Source: Bacidia rubella (taxonomy: Eukaryota > Ascomycota > Lecanoromycetes > Lecanorales > Ramalinaceae). From it: a stretch of DNA of 64,000 nucleotides. Positions 9,561 to 20,606 of this stretch are shown here, in pieces. The DNA lies in assembly GCA_032158265.1 (NCBI GenBank), contig JAVTIF010000001.1, positions 2,108,001 to 2,172,000 of the forward strand. The letters run 5' to 3'. The position numbers and the translations under genes are program-made. Every line of letters begins with the position of its first letter. Position 1 is the stretch's first letter. The notes under the pieces were generated by a model. The model was not told the DNA's origin. It was given only the letters and a program-made list of their open reading frames with translations, and ran no database searches.

Positions 9561-11471
9561 TTAGTCTTCAATATCATTTTCGTTTCCCGTCAACGTTCTC
9601 TGGCAAGCATAATATGATTGCTTTAGCTTGCAATAATCAACATCTATAGCCACACGGAAGAGCTCTATGCGAGTGGGGAAAAGCTTGGGCAAAGCAGGAA
9701 GCTCCTCCAACGCCTCGAAAAGGTTGCTTGCCGAAATAGGCAGTCGATTCTCAACTTCATCCTTCCCAATGTATTCGAGCACATCCTTGAGCAGCCGCAA
9801 AGAGTACAGCGCCGCTTGAACTTGCGCCCAAAGATGAATGTCGACCCAGTCCCATGTGCCATGCTTTCTAGCAGAAAGCTTGGAAGAGTCTGCGCTACCT
9901 GTAACAACTTTCTCGATTGCGCTCCATGGTAGGGCCGGCCTTTCGTTTTCGAGGCACCATTGAGAAACCCGCAAAACACCGACAAGCTGCCAGTATATAT
10001 TCGGTCTGGCTTCCCTCATAGGAGAGAATGAGCGTCGTGCTTTCTTCAGAAGGTCACATGACTTGCGTGCAGAGGCGTTGATTCTGGTGACCATATCTGC
10101 TGTTTCGTTAAAGGACTCCTCTCTAGGTAATATTCTTGCACCTTTGCGCCTATTCTCACAGATAGTAATGTCAATTTCTGCAAATGGTCGGTGCACAGCA
10201 ACCAGGATCTTGTAAGCAAGGAATCGCTCGGTCTCGCTGATTTCCCAAGCGGGGGATCGAGTCGCATCTTCAAAGATGGGCCATACATAGGCCGTCACAT
10301 TCGATTGCTGATTCCGAATAGTAGTCTGCAGAAGCACCTCGGAGAGTCTGGGGTCTAGGAGTCGAGTCTTGGCTTTCATTCTGGCCAAATCTGCGACGCT
10401 GCGCTTTGGTGCCTGTTCGAAGTCAGAGAAACCATTGTATCTCTCAGCAAACTCTGTGAATTCTTGATGATTTGTTTGACTGGAGTCCTTCTCATCAAGC
10501 TTTGTCTGTTGAACAAGGCTATGAAGCTTCGTCGATGGGGATGATTGCAAATTGAAGGCTAGGCGTAGCAGTTCACGCAGGCGCAGAGTAACAGCGATGT
10601 CTGCGGGTTTGAAAATGGAAGCTTTGATCGCCATTCCTCCAGACTTGTGGCAAGTCGATGCCTCTAAAGAGTCTAGAAAGGCCACATGACCATTCGGTCC
10701 GAGATTGTACAGTAGAAGATCTGAATCTGCAGTGAGTATGAGGCCTCCGTGTGAGCGTGCTCTCAACGCGCAGTAAGGGTCGGCTTCGTCAGGAACCAAA
10801 GTAGTAGCACGTTCGTACTTGCTGTGTTTCAAGGCAGCTATGATCGCAGGAACGAGAAACGGAGCCAATCGGGGAGCTGGAGCGCCAGGATATTTGTTCT
10901 GCGAGGAAAGAACTTCCATAACCATGGCTGCTTTCACTGTACTTGCATCATCTTGAGCCTGGTCCTTCGTCCATTTTATCATCTCGCTTGGATTACACTG
11001 ACCTTCCCTAGCAACACAGTGGAAAGGTCTGGAGTGGATCCGGCGGAAAGATCGTTGAGCGTCGATGTCCGAAGTGAGGCGGTCAAGCCTAGTCTGCTTT
11101 TTGTACTCTGGCAGATAACCATCAAAGTAGATCCTATCACTGTACATTGTGAGCAAGATGGCATAATCACATCAAGTGACTTACATTCTCAGTCGACATT
11201 GTTCAAGAAGTCCCAGATATGTAACTACTGCTGTGCCTAATAACTCGTATGATGGTACCCAGTCTAAGGGTAAACTATTTGCTGGTAAGTCTGATGCTGT
11301 GTAAGCCGCTACTCGGCGATAGATGAGATGAGCAAGACATGGCCCGTCGACGACCACACTGTCGGGTATCTCAATTGGTCGATGATGGTCCTGGCAGTCT
11401 GGCGTTGGGCATCCTAGCCATGTATGTTCGGCGTAAGGTTGAAGGATTTGTAGCAGTTTCGGAACACCCAT
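9561..11471 (-). CDS. Asteroid-like protein with XPG/FEN1 nuclease fold
   Basis: Exons 11471-11185 and 11139-9561 are joined across a 45-base intron (GTAAGT..TACAG), giving 621 residues. The N-terminus MGVPKLLQILQPY followed by an acidic VVVDGPCLAHLIY segment is the XPG N-terminal signature. After the intron comes an RIYFDGYLP segment. About residues 220-240 contain the internal XPG signature, EADPYCALRA then GGLILTADSDLLLY. This is the layout of the Asteroid (ASTE1) branch of the FEN1/XPG superfamily, common as a lone gene in filamentous fungi. The C-terminal half is helical and not recognised. Members are predicted structure-specific nucleases, but several catalytic acidic positions vary in this branch, so activity is uncertain. 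Confidence 0.75.
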
Positions 11472-11838
11472 GGCAGCGAGAGGGCAGTAGTGATTTCTCT
11501 TTGTAGTGGCGACTTACGATACAAAGACAGTGGTCAGCAAAGATTATCCTTAAGAAAGAAAATTAGGCATGAAGAACATGCGGACTTCATGAGAATCAAT
11601 GGCAACAATCATGTCAAAGATTTGCTTATAATCATTCCGTGGTTTGCCAAATGATCAAAGATCCCCACACATCTATGGTGGGAGCATATGATTGATGAAT
11701 CTAGTATATTTGGGGAGATATGGTGATGTAATGTTACGCAAGGTGCTTGCAACGCTAGCGTAAGAAACACTGTAGTCAATCATACCAATCAAAGAAGGGG
11801 CTGGCGGCGGTCTTTGGCAGGCACAACTATCTGCGGCA
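11472..11838. other. spacer
   Basis: AT-rich gap between the promoter side of the Asteroid-like gene and the 3' end of the next minus-strand gene. Nothing else seen. Confidence 0.4.
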
Positions 11839-12514
11839 CTATCCTTCTACCTGGATGTTCCCGTAGTCTGAATCTGCCTCCTCAGCTGACAAATGCAGGC
11901 AGTCCTCATCATTTATAGCAAGCAGATTCGTCGGATCCACATCACCCAGAACATGCCCATAAGCAATCAACTCCCTTGTGTTCCTATGACAAACGAAAAA
12001 CGTCTGCGAGCCCCTCAGCTGATCTAGACCGTGCCAGGCAATCGCTGCCGTCCTCATAATGAAGTACGCCGCTTGATAGTTCAATTTGTCGCGTTCATGA
12101 GACATCATCGCATCCAGCTCCAGATTCACTCCCAGAGAGCTGTACGTTTCTTCGTCATTGATGAGCACTGGAGTTTTCGGATCGTACAACTCGAGTAGAT
12201 AGGATGCAAAGTCAGCGATGGCCGCTGCGACAGCACTGCGAGGGGGGAACTTTGGGTCGCGTGGGTATGGACTTGGGTATTTGTAGAGCAGGACCCAGTC
12301 CTCGCGGCTGATCACTCGTTGTGGCAGTGGTCTTTTGCTGGTCAGCCAAAGGATTTGCAATCCCGATGGTAGAGAAGCTGCGTTTCAGAGATATCAATAC
12401 TGACCTAGAGACGTTGAGCAGCTGGATAGGCTGAGATTCTGCCGGCAACGCGACTAAGGCAGCAACCGAACAGAAGTGGAAGAAGAGATTGGCGAAAATG
12501 GCGCGGGACCTCAT
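11839..12514 (-). CDS. predicted secreted protein, family unknown
   Basis: Exons 12514-12405 and 12337-11839 give 202 residues. The 67-base intron starts GTCAGT and ends ACCAG at a phase-2 junction. The first exon encodes a hydrophobic leader (about residues 7-25, ending near LPAES) that reads as a signal peptide. The mature part is mixed and acidic at the C-terminus, with only two cysteines, and has a hydrophobic helix AAAIADFASYLLELYD. I recognise no domain. The acceptor is the only in-frame AG nearby, though its branch site is unclear. It faces away from the next secreted gene, with about 340 bases between them. Confidence 0.55.
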
Positions 12515-12852
12515 TGTCTTCTAGTCTACAGATCGTACAGGATACATCGTTGACAGCGACCGTTGAAAGCTACACCCTCGCTTTGGAAATTTCATGTCTA
12601 TTGCGAGTATTGTGCATAGGCGCACAGCTGGAGTCGAAGGGTCATCCGAGACAAGCTCCGCCCATACCCAGGACATCTGTCTCTCGACGCTAGTTCGCGA
12701 ACTCTGAAGTTTTTTCTCGAATCATGTCTCGGAATGCTAGCAAAAATGCTTGCGCAAGTGAGGCTCAAATGCGCTATACAGCTGCTGGTCCGATCCATTA
12801 CAGGAAAGCTCCAAAAAGGTATCGAAGTTCAAGCCCGAATACGAAAACAGCA
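12515..12852. promoter_or_regulatory. shared promoter of two divergent secreted-protein genes
   Basis: The start codons on either side point away from each other. No clear TATA or other motif was recognised. The assignment rests on gene orientation. Confidence 0.4.
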
Positions 12853-14015
12853 ATGTTTTGCCTGCCAGTGATAAGTCTTTGGTTCCTTGTGGTGCAGCTC
12901 TCAGTCGCAGCCTTTGTGGTCAAGAGAGATGCTTCACCGGATAACTTCACAGTTGTCTTGCAACCGTAAGGTCGACAGCTTCTAGTAGTGTGCTGATATC
13001 TACGAAGAAGCTGACCACGTTCAGGCCGAACTCTGACTCTGCAAGGACAGCGAATAAGAAGTCAGTGATCTTATATCCTTCCCATGTATTGACTAAGCCA
13101 TTTAGCAGACTGATCCAGCAAGAGGTAGCCCCGAGAGGCTTCGGCATCGGCGCATCATACAAACGAAATGCCCAAAGGGTATCAAAATACGATGCCTGGA
13201 AAAACATGGTGCACTGTGTTGCCAGTCTAGGATTAGAAGATTGGGACGGCACACAAGAGGTCATGACATGCAACAAAGATCCTGGAGTTGCAATAGATTT
13301 TCTCGGAAACAGCAAAGAAGGCCAGCCGCCGCTGCAAACGAAGCATGCACTATGGTCTGTGATTCGTCTTGCTGAATGGTGGGAGTCGCAGAATCCTCCC
13401 TACTATGCAGAGACGAACTTCCCAATCTTCCTCAACAAAGCACAAAATGTCAAGCTCGGATTCGGGCGTTTATACGCACACACTCTCTCAATTACACCTC
13501 AAAGTGCTGCAATAGAACGGAGGGTAATCGGCGGCGATGCTAGCTCGTCGAGCCCTCAGCAAACTCCCATCGCCCAGCCAGATGAATCATTGCTGTACGT
13601 TGCCAGCCAGGAAATTAAGCAGACCAGACTTCACATCTATTTTGCAACACATGGTCCTCCAGTGTGCAGTCCGTCGCAATTCTACCTTATGATCATGGAA
13701 TATCTCATCTTCTTAGCAGAGTTTGACACTGGGTCTAGCTTTCCTGGACTCAACATGTACAACCAGGAAGCAAATTTTAGCCTGGAGGTCAGACCTACTT
13801 CCGAAAGAGCCGCTGAAGAAGGTAGTTTGAAGATGGATGTGGCTTTGAGCGCTTTGAAAGCGCTGTCGGACTTCATGGCTACTGTAGAGCCGTCGCAGAG
13901 ATTCTGGGGGTTCCGAGGCAATTTTAGATACAATGGACCTGTCGTGGGCAATATTCGTGTATACAAAGGGCGGCAATTGCCTGGCAATATGAATGAGACG
14001 GAAGGGTTGGAATGA
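12853..14015 (+). CDS. predicted secreted protein of about 360 residues
   Basis: The ATG at 12853 begins a strong signal peptide (MFCLPVISLWFLVVQLSVAAF) followed by a KR site. Exon 1 ends at 12965; an intron (GTAAGG, GCTGAC branch, TTCAG) runs to 13024, and exon 2 runs to the stop. This gives 367 residues. A second possible intron at 13061-13108 (GTCAGT, TTGACTAAG, AGCAG) is 48 bases and keeps the frame, so both forms read through: removing it gives 351 residues. The mature chain contains a WDG-containing Cys segment and an AEWWES helix, with few cysteines. I do not recognise the family. It is flanked by other secreted genes at 11839-12514 and 14432-15052, without obvious similarity to them. 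Confidence 0.55.
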
Positions 14016-14431
14016 TCGGAGCGCCTGTGCCCAAGACTGGGGTAATGGCAGCATGCCGACTTGCCATTCAAAAGTAAGTTTTTGTGAAAAGTTTTGGGAG
14101 GTGACTGACTATAATGAGGGTTAGCCTTTTTTTTTTAGCCAATTTTGGTGACCAAGCATCTATACAAATAGTAAATTGTCTGCTTGATACAGTACCATAC
14201 GTTTGCGTCTCATAGTGCAGCAGGAGGCTAGGGCGCACAAGCAGCCCGTGCGCAGTCAGCCCTGCATTGATATAGTTTCTAGACATGGAGCAAGACAGGC
14301 CGCGTGTGATGTGAATCAAGCGATAGGGTGCGCAAACGTACAAGTAGCCGCCTGCGATGGGTTGAAATTCTGGTAGTGGATTAGCACTAAAGTATCGTCA
14401 AGGAGGCTTGTTCGAATCATCACCGTCAGAT
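14016..14431. other. spacer between two plus-strand secreted genes
   Basis: Contains the 3' region of the upstream gene and the promoter of the downstream one. No gene seen. Confidence 0.4.
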
Positions 14432-15052
14432 ATGAAAGCCATTTTCAGCACGTTCTCGAGTCTTCTCTGGATGATCACATGGTTTGCCTGTAGTCGGGCG
14501 CAAGGTTCTGGTTCACCCGGTCTTGGTGGGAGCGATCTGCCTCCAGGCACATTTGCCCCCTCCTACAACACATCTACGCCAGCAGCAAACCGCGTATTGG
14601 TTTGCAATCCCACCACCGAAGACTTCCCTCCAACAACGGTAGACGGCTGCCGTGGCACCTTGAGAAAATTCACAACATATCCAAATTGGAGGAGGCGGCA
14701 GATATGGGTCAACGACCGAGATGACCCAAGGCCTAGGCAGCCAAGCACTCCTCCGTACATCATTGAAGACCCGGATAGTACCTGTATTGCCGCAATCGCT
14801 TCCCCTTACATGGATAGAAGAGGGTCATGGTTCAGCTTTCAGGACGCGAAGTCTTTGGCTCAGGATGTTATTGAGTACTGTCAGGATTACGGAGGGACAG
14901 GTGGTTTTGCCTCGATTGGTAGTGAAATGGATGGGACACCAAATAATTATTGGATTGTCACAGTGAAAGGGCGCGTGCCGGGTCCGCAACCATCACAGGT
15001 GTTAGAGGCTGTTGCAGCGGAGAGTCAGAGGGTTGCTCTGGATATATCGTAG
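14432..15052 (+). CDS. small secreted four-cysteine protein
   Basis: Single exon, 206 residues, starting at the ATG at 14432. A leader of about 24 residues (MKAIFSTFSSLLWMITWFACS) ends at a likely signal-peptidase site before RAQGS. The mature chain has four cysteines in the order VLVCNP, DGCRGTL, STCIAAI and EYCQDYGG, enough for two disulfides, with a PNWRRRQIW block and a terminal YWIVTVKGR strand. This arrangement is familiar from small secreted proteins of many ascomycetes, though I know of no assigned function or name. It is extracellular or in the cell wall by inference. Confidence 0.6.
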   Translation: MKAIFSTFSSLLWMITWFACSRAQGSGSPGLGGSDLPPGTFAPSYNTSTPAANRVLVCNPTTEDFPPTTVDGCRGTLRKFTTYPNWRRRQIWVNDRDDPRPRQPSTPPYIIEDPDSTCIAAIASPYMDRRGSWFSFQDAKSLAQDVIEYCQDYGGTGGFASIGSEMDGTPNNYWIVTVKGRVPGPQPSQVLEAVAAESQRVALDIS

Positions 15053-15510
15053 AGACGTAGCTTCAATACCATCCCCAGCACATAAGCATCATTCGGACCA
15101 TACAAGCCAGGAAGCCTAGGCCAAGTATCTTGAGCAGACCATGCCTCCATAGTAGTACTGCACGTCGCAATTAGAGCGTGGAAGCTTGATGTCGGTTTCA
15201 TACCTAGGGATGATGGGACTGCTGAATCCGTCTGCAGGAAACACCGATAGCCAATGCCCCTGCGACTGCTTGAGCTACTAATTCTAATGTCAGCCTTCAC
15301 AATCCAAAAATCAACTGATAAGATCAGCTGGTCTTGGCAACTCTAAATTTGGAAGCTTTAGCCGGCAACCAGAAAACGCTCAAGTCAGCTCTGACAATTT
15401 ACCTCCAAACTGGCCTTCCACGATATCCTGTTCTCGCGTCCTACATAAAGCAAGCAATGACCCCAGTTTCAAGCAATATCTTGTGGCCGACAGACAATTG
15501 ATCGCCCACC
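15053..15510. other. spacer
   Basis: All three minus-strand frames are open in parts, but none gives a consistent spliced gene. Promoter of the next plus-strand gene. Confidence 0.4.
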
Positions 15511-16296
15511 ATGTCAGGCTGGGGTTGGTTCATCCTCGTACGCTCCTTCCCTTCCCGAGCCCACCAACTCCCAACCCTATCTAACTCTAGGAACCAGATC
15601 GTCATCCTCCTCATCCCGGCCTCCTATTTCGGCTACGTCGCCTACCGACGCTTCAAAGCCAAGAACGAAGGCATCCCCCCACCACCTTGGAACCTCTTCA
15701 AAAGCCACGATCGCGGCGGGTCCCAGATCTACCCTGCGCCAACCGGCCCGCTCGGCTGGGTAAAAGATAAGTACTACAACCTCCGCAATTCGAGGTCGAA
15801 GGGAGGGGCCTACGAGCAAGATGGAGCAAGAGGGGGCGTTGGTGGTGGCAGGGGTCATCATCGCCCGCTTGACCCGGACGAGGCGTGGGATGCTAGGGTA
15901 GAAGAGAGGGATAGTGGGTATGCGCCGGATGGCGATGGGTATGGCGGGTACTATGAAGAGCAGGAGTTGGGGCTGCAGCCGCCGCCTACTTCTGCTGGAG
16001 GACAGAGGGATGAGTATGCCGGGAGCGGGTATGGTGGTGGTGGTGAGGTGCAGAGGGGACGAAGCTTGAGTCGGGATCTGAGAGAGGAGCAGACGGGGTA
16101 TTTGGGGGCTACGGACAGGCAAAGAGAGAATCCATTCGGTGACCATGCGGAGGCGAATAGTTTGAGGGGGGTTAGTCCGAGGCCGCATCAGGATGGAGGT
16201 AAGGGGCATGCAAGGGAGGTCAGTGATGGAGGGAGTTTGAAGGCGGATGATAGTCCGAATGAGAGGAGGAGTATGTTCCGAGAAGAAAATCTGTGA
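15511..16296 (+). CDS. single-pass membrane protein with Gly-rich disordered tail
   Basis: Exons 15511-15537 and 15598-16296 give 241 residues. The 60-base intron begins GTACGC, contains CTAAC, and ends at ACCAG; the earlier CTAG four bases after the branch would break the frame. The spliced N-terminus becomes one continuous membrane segment, GWGWFILIVILLIPASYFGY, then a basic YRRFK and a PPPPW stretch. The rest is Gly/Tyr/Arg/Ser-rich and probably disordered and cytosolic. The long open frame on the opposite strand is a composition artefact. No known family is recognised. An anchored cytosolic tail involved in trafficking is possible, but this is only a guess. Confidence 0.55.
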   Translation: MSGWGWFILVRSFPSRAHQLPTLSNSRNQIVILLIPASYFGYVAYRRFKAKNEGIPPPPWNLFKSHDRGGSQIYPAPTGPLGWVKDKYYNLRNSRSKGGAYEQDGARGGVGGGRGHHRPLDPDEAWDARVEERDSGYAPDGDGYGGYYEEQELGLQPPPTSAGGQRDEYAGSGYGGGGEVQRGRSLSRDLREEQTGYLGATDRQRENPFGDHAEANSLRGVSPRPHQDGGKGHAREVSDGGSLKADDSPNERRSMFREENL

Positions 16297-16681
16297 GTGG
16301 GAATATGGGCGTTTTGGAAGTGATGGAGGATCCTCTATGTTGAAGGAGAGCACATATGGAGAGGAGTCGGGGGGTAGACACGATTTTGCTTTTTGGGAAA
16401 TAGGGACGATTTGATTGCTGATATCTGGCATAAAGCAAGCGGGGGTCTTTTGTATGATATAGCAGCCTTTTGGCATAATATTTGATATTTCCGTTTTCGG
16501 CCCTTCTAAGTTGCCTTGCTCTCCGCCGCCCGCCTGACTAGGCATGTACCACCTGCATGATGGATCAGCCGCACCGCAGCTGGTGATACTTGCGCCCTAG
16601 TTATGCTCTGCTGCCTCATATGATGGCACCTTCGTCGACTATCCCTCCGGTTTCCGTGGCGCATCCGGCGTCTCCGGCCTT
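16297..16681. other. spacer
   Basis: Probably the 3' end of the membrane-protein gene and the promoter of the lipase gene. Nothing else seen. Confidence 0.4.
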
Positions 16682-19600
16682 ATGCTTATCTCACCTCGCA
16701 CCTACAAACAGTCTCAGGAGGGACTACAAGACCAAGGAAATACCGGAACCTTCGCCCCCATAAACAGTATCGGTTGGAGAATCGCGCCAGATTTGGTGCA
16801 GCATCGGGAGACAATGCTGCTTGTGCACCAGACGGGGAATGTGCGGATCGGAGAAGTTGTGCGGTGAGTTCTGCCAATGAGCCTGGTGTTGTGAACAATG
16901 GTTTGCGATACTAATACGTGCTCTCATCCAGTTATACGCTCACCTACACACCCTCTCATGACCGCATCCTCCCCGCTCCATCCGATCTCTACGTCAAAAT
17001 CCGCAATACCTCTGCCATACCTCTTCGGGCTGCCTATCTTCACGGACCCTACACACTCTACGCAGCCTGCTATCCCACAACATTCGATCCAAATTACAGA
17101 GATGACGGAGGTGAGGAGGATGGAAGCCCCCAATTTGAGCCAAACCTCAAAGCTGGTGGCAGCTGGATGAGCCGATTGACTGTGCCCGAGCGAATACGAA
17201 ATGTAGAAGACAAATATGGTCTGCTTCAAGACCGTGATGGGCCATCTTCGCCTCCGAGCTGCACTTGGATTATCGAAATCTCCTCTCAAGTGATCTTCTC
17301 CTTGACCGCTGCTGTACACTTCGAGCTTCTTATTTCCCGGGATGAAAGATCGCTTGAGCTCGGCTTTGCAAACTTAATGGGTCAAGCACCGGCCACTCCA
17401 GGTCAGCTGGAGGATCACCAGCAAATCAAGAGAAAAGGGGGCCATGGGGCCGCTCAGCCCAAGGGTGTCTACTCCCATGCTGTTAAGCTCCTGGTTGAGG
17501 ACACTGCGGCTTTGTGGAATAAGCCTTCGTTGCCGACCGGGGACGAGGGAGATGATCAGAAGCCCGGTAGTAGTGGATTGGTCAATGGTGATGCTACTGC
17601 AGGCAAAGTCGATGTTGGACACAGCCAAGACAAGGCCCAAAGGGAGACAGAGCAGAGATCACGGAAGAAGAAAAAGATACATCTAGTCGTGTTGACCCAT
17701 GGCTTGCACAGCAATCTTGGTGCAGACATGCTGTATCTCAAGGAAAGCATAGACATTACAGCACGGAAGGCGAGGGAAGAGAAGCGGCAAAGGAGGGAAG
17801 AGGCCCAGAAGCCGTCACAGGAGATCAAGGCATCGAAGAGCACGAAAGTTGATGACGCAGCAACTTCCAAGTCGGCGGACCCGGAATCAAAGTCCCACTC
17901 GGAAGATAGCGAAGAGGAGGAGGAGGAGGAGGAGGAGGAGGGGGAGGAAGAGGTCATTGTGCGGGGCTTTCCTGGCAATGCTTGCCGGACTGAAAGAGGT
18001 ATTCAATATTTAGGCAAGCGGCTTGCGAAATGGATCCTAGAGTTGACCTATCCCGACCAACCCTTCTTGCCAGCAAAGAAGTCATTGAGAAAGAAAATGT
18101 CAAGAGTCCTAACCGGAGAAGGTCCGACAGACACTAAAAAGGGGACGCCGGAACACAAAGGGAGCAGCATCTACAAACCAACTACAAAGGCTCCGATCCT
18201 AGGCTACCAGATTACGAGCATCTCCTTTGTTGGACATTCTTTGGGTGGCCTCACGCAGACTTATGCAATAGCCTACATCCATAAGCACTCCCCACATTTC
18301 TTTGACGAGATCAAGCCTATCAATTTCGTCGCTATGGCTGCACCGTTCCTGGGCTTAAGCAATGAGAACCCACTCTACGTCAAGTTTGCTCTTGACTTCG
18401 GACTCGTAGGCAGAACAGGTCAAGACCTCGGTCTGACTTGGAAATCGTCAACGGCCCTTCGTGGCGGGTGGGACTCGATGATTGCTGGGATAGGTACCGA
18501 AGGCCAAAGAGCGAAGCAACCTGATCCCGGCTCCAAGCCGCTGTTACGAATCCTTCCGACCGGTCACACTCACCAAGTTATGAAGAAGTTTCGTAACCGA
18601 ACTATATACTCAAACGTTGTCAACGACGGCATCGTGCCGCTGAGGACATCTTGTCTGCTGTTCCTCGACTGGAGCGGTCTAGGCCGTGTTGAGAAAGCAC
18701 GTCGTGAGGGGCTTGTGTCTGGGCTCGCTAGCTGGGGATGGGCCGAGATGACGGGAGCAAACGCTTCATCAAGGCATCTGCGCGCTGATTTTGACAGCGA
18801 TGCCTGGTCGCAATCTAACGCGAGCAATGATGGCACTCGATCTCGAAGTCGTTCACGCAACCGTAATCCATCATCGAAACAAGTACCACAGCCCGATGAA
18901 AGCGCTGTAGATGACGAAGACAATGCAGAAAGTCCCAAAGAGTCACAATTCTTCGGTGAACAACATCGCGCCAATGCGCCAGATCCTGAACCGCAGAAGC
19001 TGGGTCCTCCCCCGCAACAACAGCCAGCTCATCCCATCACTAGCTTCTTGTCTTTGTTTAAGCCTTCGCCCCCCAAGGGTAATGACAAACTGTCTACTAA
19101 GCAGAGCAAGATCTACAAGCGAAGTCAAACGACGAAACTGAACAATGATGGAACGTCGACACCTGAGGGTATGTCTAGTGCTGAAAGCTCGCGGCGACCA
19201 AGCAACATCAGGGGAGACTCAATGCTCAACGATCCAAACAACGCATTTGCTCCCCCTAAGACAACAATTCTAGAGTCCGCTGGAGACGTACTGAATCCGC
19301 CTTTGCCTACCCAACAGTACTTGACGGATCCTAGGAGTCGGCCACGGACCATCTTCCATGACCGCGTCTACCATCCAGACGAGATCCCTCCCCCGCAAGC
19401 CAAGAAGCCCCCAAGACCGAAGCGTTCGGCATCCAGTAACTCCAAGAATGGTATCTCAAAGAGTAATACAAGTCACGGAGACGGTATCCAAGACATGAGC
19501 AACATGAAAGTAGAAGAGAAGATTGCAAGAGCGTACCATCACGGGCTGTCTTGGCGCAAAGTTCTCGTCCGTCTTGAACCCGATGCCCACAATAACATGG

Positions 19601-20277
19601 TCGTTCGACGAATGTTCGCCAATGCCTATGGTTGGCCCGTCGTCAAGCACCTTGTCGATACTCACTTTGCAGACACCTATGAAGCTGCTACGGCAGATTT
19701 GAACGAGCCAAGTGTCGAGAGAGCAAAGCCTACTAACGAGCCTGTGGGATTTGATGGCGAAGAACGCCAAGATCTTCAGTCATCCCCTGAAGTTCGTCGC
19801 ACTGACAGTGAAATCCGAGAGGCAAAAGACAGTGTCCCGGAATTGAAGAAGAAGAGTGGTGATAGCTACGCCGGAAGCTCTCCATCTCGTAACGATTCAA
19901 CCGTATCCACCTGGGACGACGCTATCTTTGAGGGCTCTGACGATGATGAGGAGGTCTTCAGCCCTGTGGCTGCGAAAGGTCACGGGTTCACCTCCTCACC
20001 GCAGCAGCAAGAAGGCTCGGAAGACGATCAGCATAAAGGAACATCCGAGAGGGAGATAGCAGCATTCTTGGGCAAGCCGAAGCCAACCATCGACACCAGC
20101 CCTCAGCAGGGAAGTGCACATCTGGTTGCCTCGCCTAAGAGCACGACATCACTGGGGCTGGGAAAGAGCATTGAGGAGCAATTGAATACGGCACAAAAGA
20201 CGGATCTTCCGGGGAGCGAGAATAAAGAAGAGCAACATGTGGATTTGAGCGAGCTGCAGATCGAGAATGGACACTGA
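16682..20277 (+). CDS. ROG1-type putative serine lipase (DUF676 family)
   Basis: Exons 16682-16863 and 16932-20277 are joined across a GTGAGT..CCAG intron at VR|YTLTYTP, giving 1175 residues. An in-frame ATG at 16814 (residue 45) begins MLLVHQTGNVRIGEVVRYTL, which resembles the usual start of this family and may be the true one. After an N-terminal beta domain comes an alpha/beta hydrolase core: LVVLTHGLHSN, a region with a run of Glu (about 10) between residues 385 and 405, then FVGHSLGGL with nucleophile Ser497, and IYSNVVNDGIVPLRTS with the likely acid residue. The C-terminal 500 residues are mostly disordered except a conserved-looking block around KIARAYHHGLSWRKVLVRL. In yeast, ROG1 acts on monoacylglycerol and lipid droplets; substrate and location here are inferred from that. 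Confidence 0.8.
17911..17948 (+). repeat. GAG trinucleotide run inside the lipase gene
   Basis: About ten consecutive GAG codons, with GAA and GGG at the edges, encode an acidic run within an insertion in the hydrolase core. Such runs are prone to length change by slippage in steps of one residue. Confidence 0.8.
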
Positions 20278-20606
20278 TCGATGCCTTCTTTGCGGCTGAC
20301 TGCTGATTAGCGTGGCGTTCTTGGGCATTGGGAGCGGGTGACTGCATCGCGAGGGCTTTATGCTTAGGCTTCTATCAATGTCAATATTCTTCTACCTCAT
20401 CATACCTGTGCTTGTCTACTGCATGCGCCTACACATGGCTACTTGTCCAGATGCGAATGATATCGGAGCGGTCCTTATCGATAAGAACCCAATATCAAAA
20501 TTTGCCTCAACCGCCTGAAAACCCCACTCATTGTACAAATGGAGCCATTGTCCCTCGCGGCTCCTCTTCTCCCTCTCAGTTCCATCTGAACCCAATAGCC
20601 GCCACC
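20278..20606. other. spacer between lipase and inositol phosphatase genes
   Basis: Contains the lipase 3' end and the promoter of the next gene. No gene seen. Confidence 0.4.

Noticed and set aside
15053..15300. Minus-strand stretches that read like a protein end (YETDIKLPRSNC...YYYGGMVCSRYLA) and two other open frames over the same bases.
   Set aside because: All three minus frames look coding-like here, and no set of donor and acceptor sites gave a consistent gene upstream. Could be a missed gene, but not supportable by eye.
15577..16545. 322-codon open frame on the minus strand.
   Set aside because: Antisense to the Gly/Arg-rich membrane-protein gene. Its Pro/Ile/Ser-rich composition is what the opposite strand of such a gene gives.
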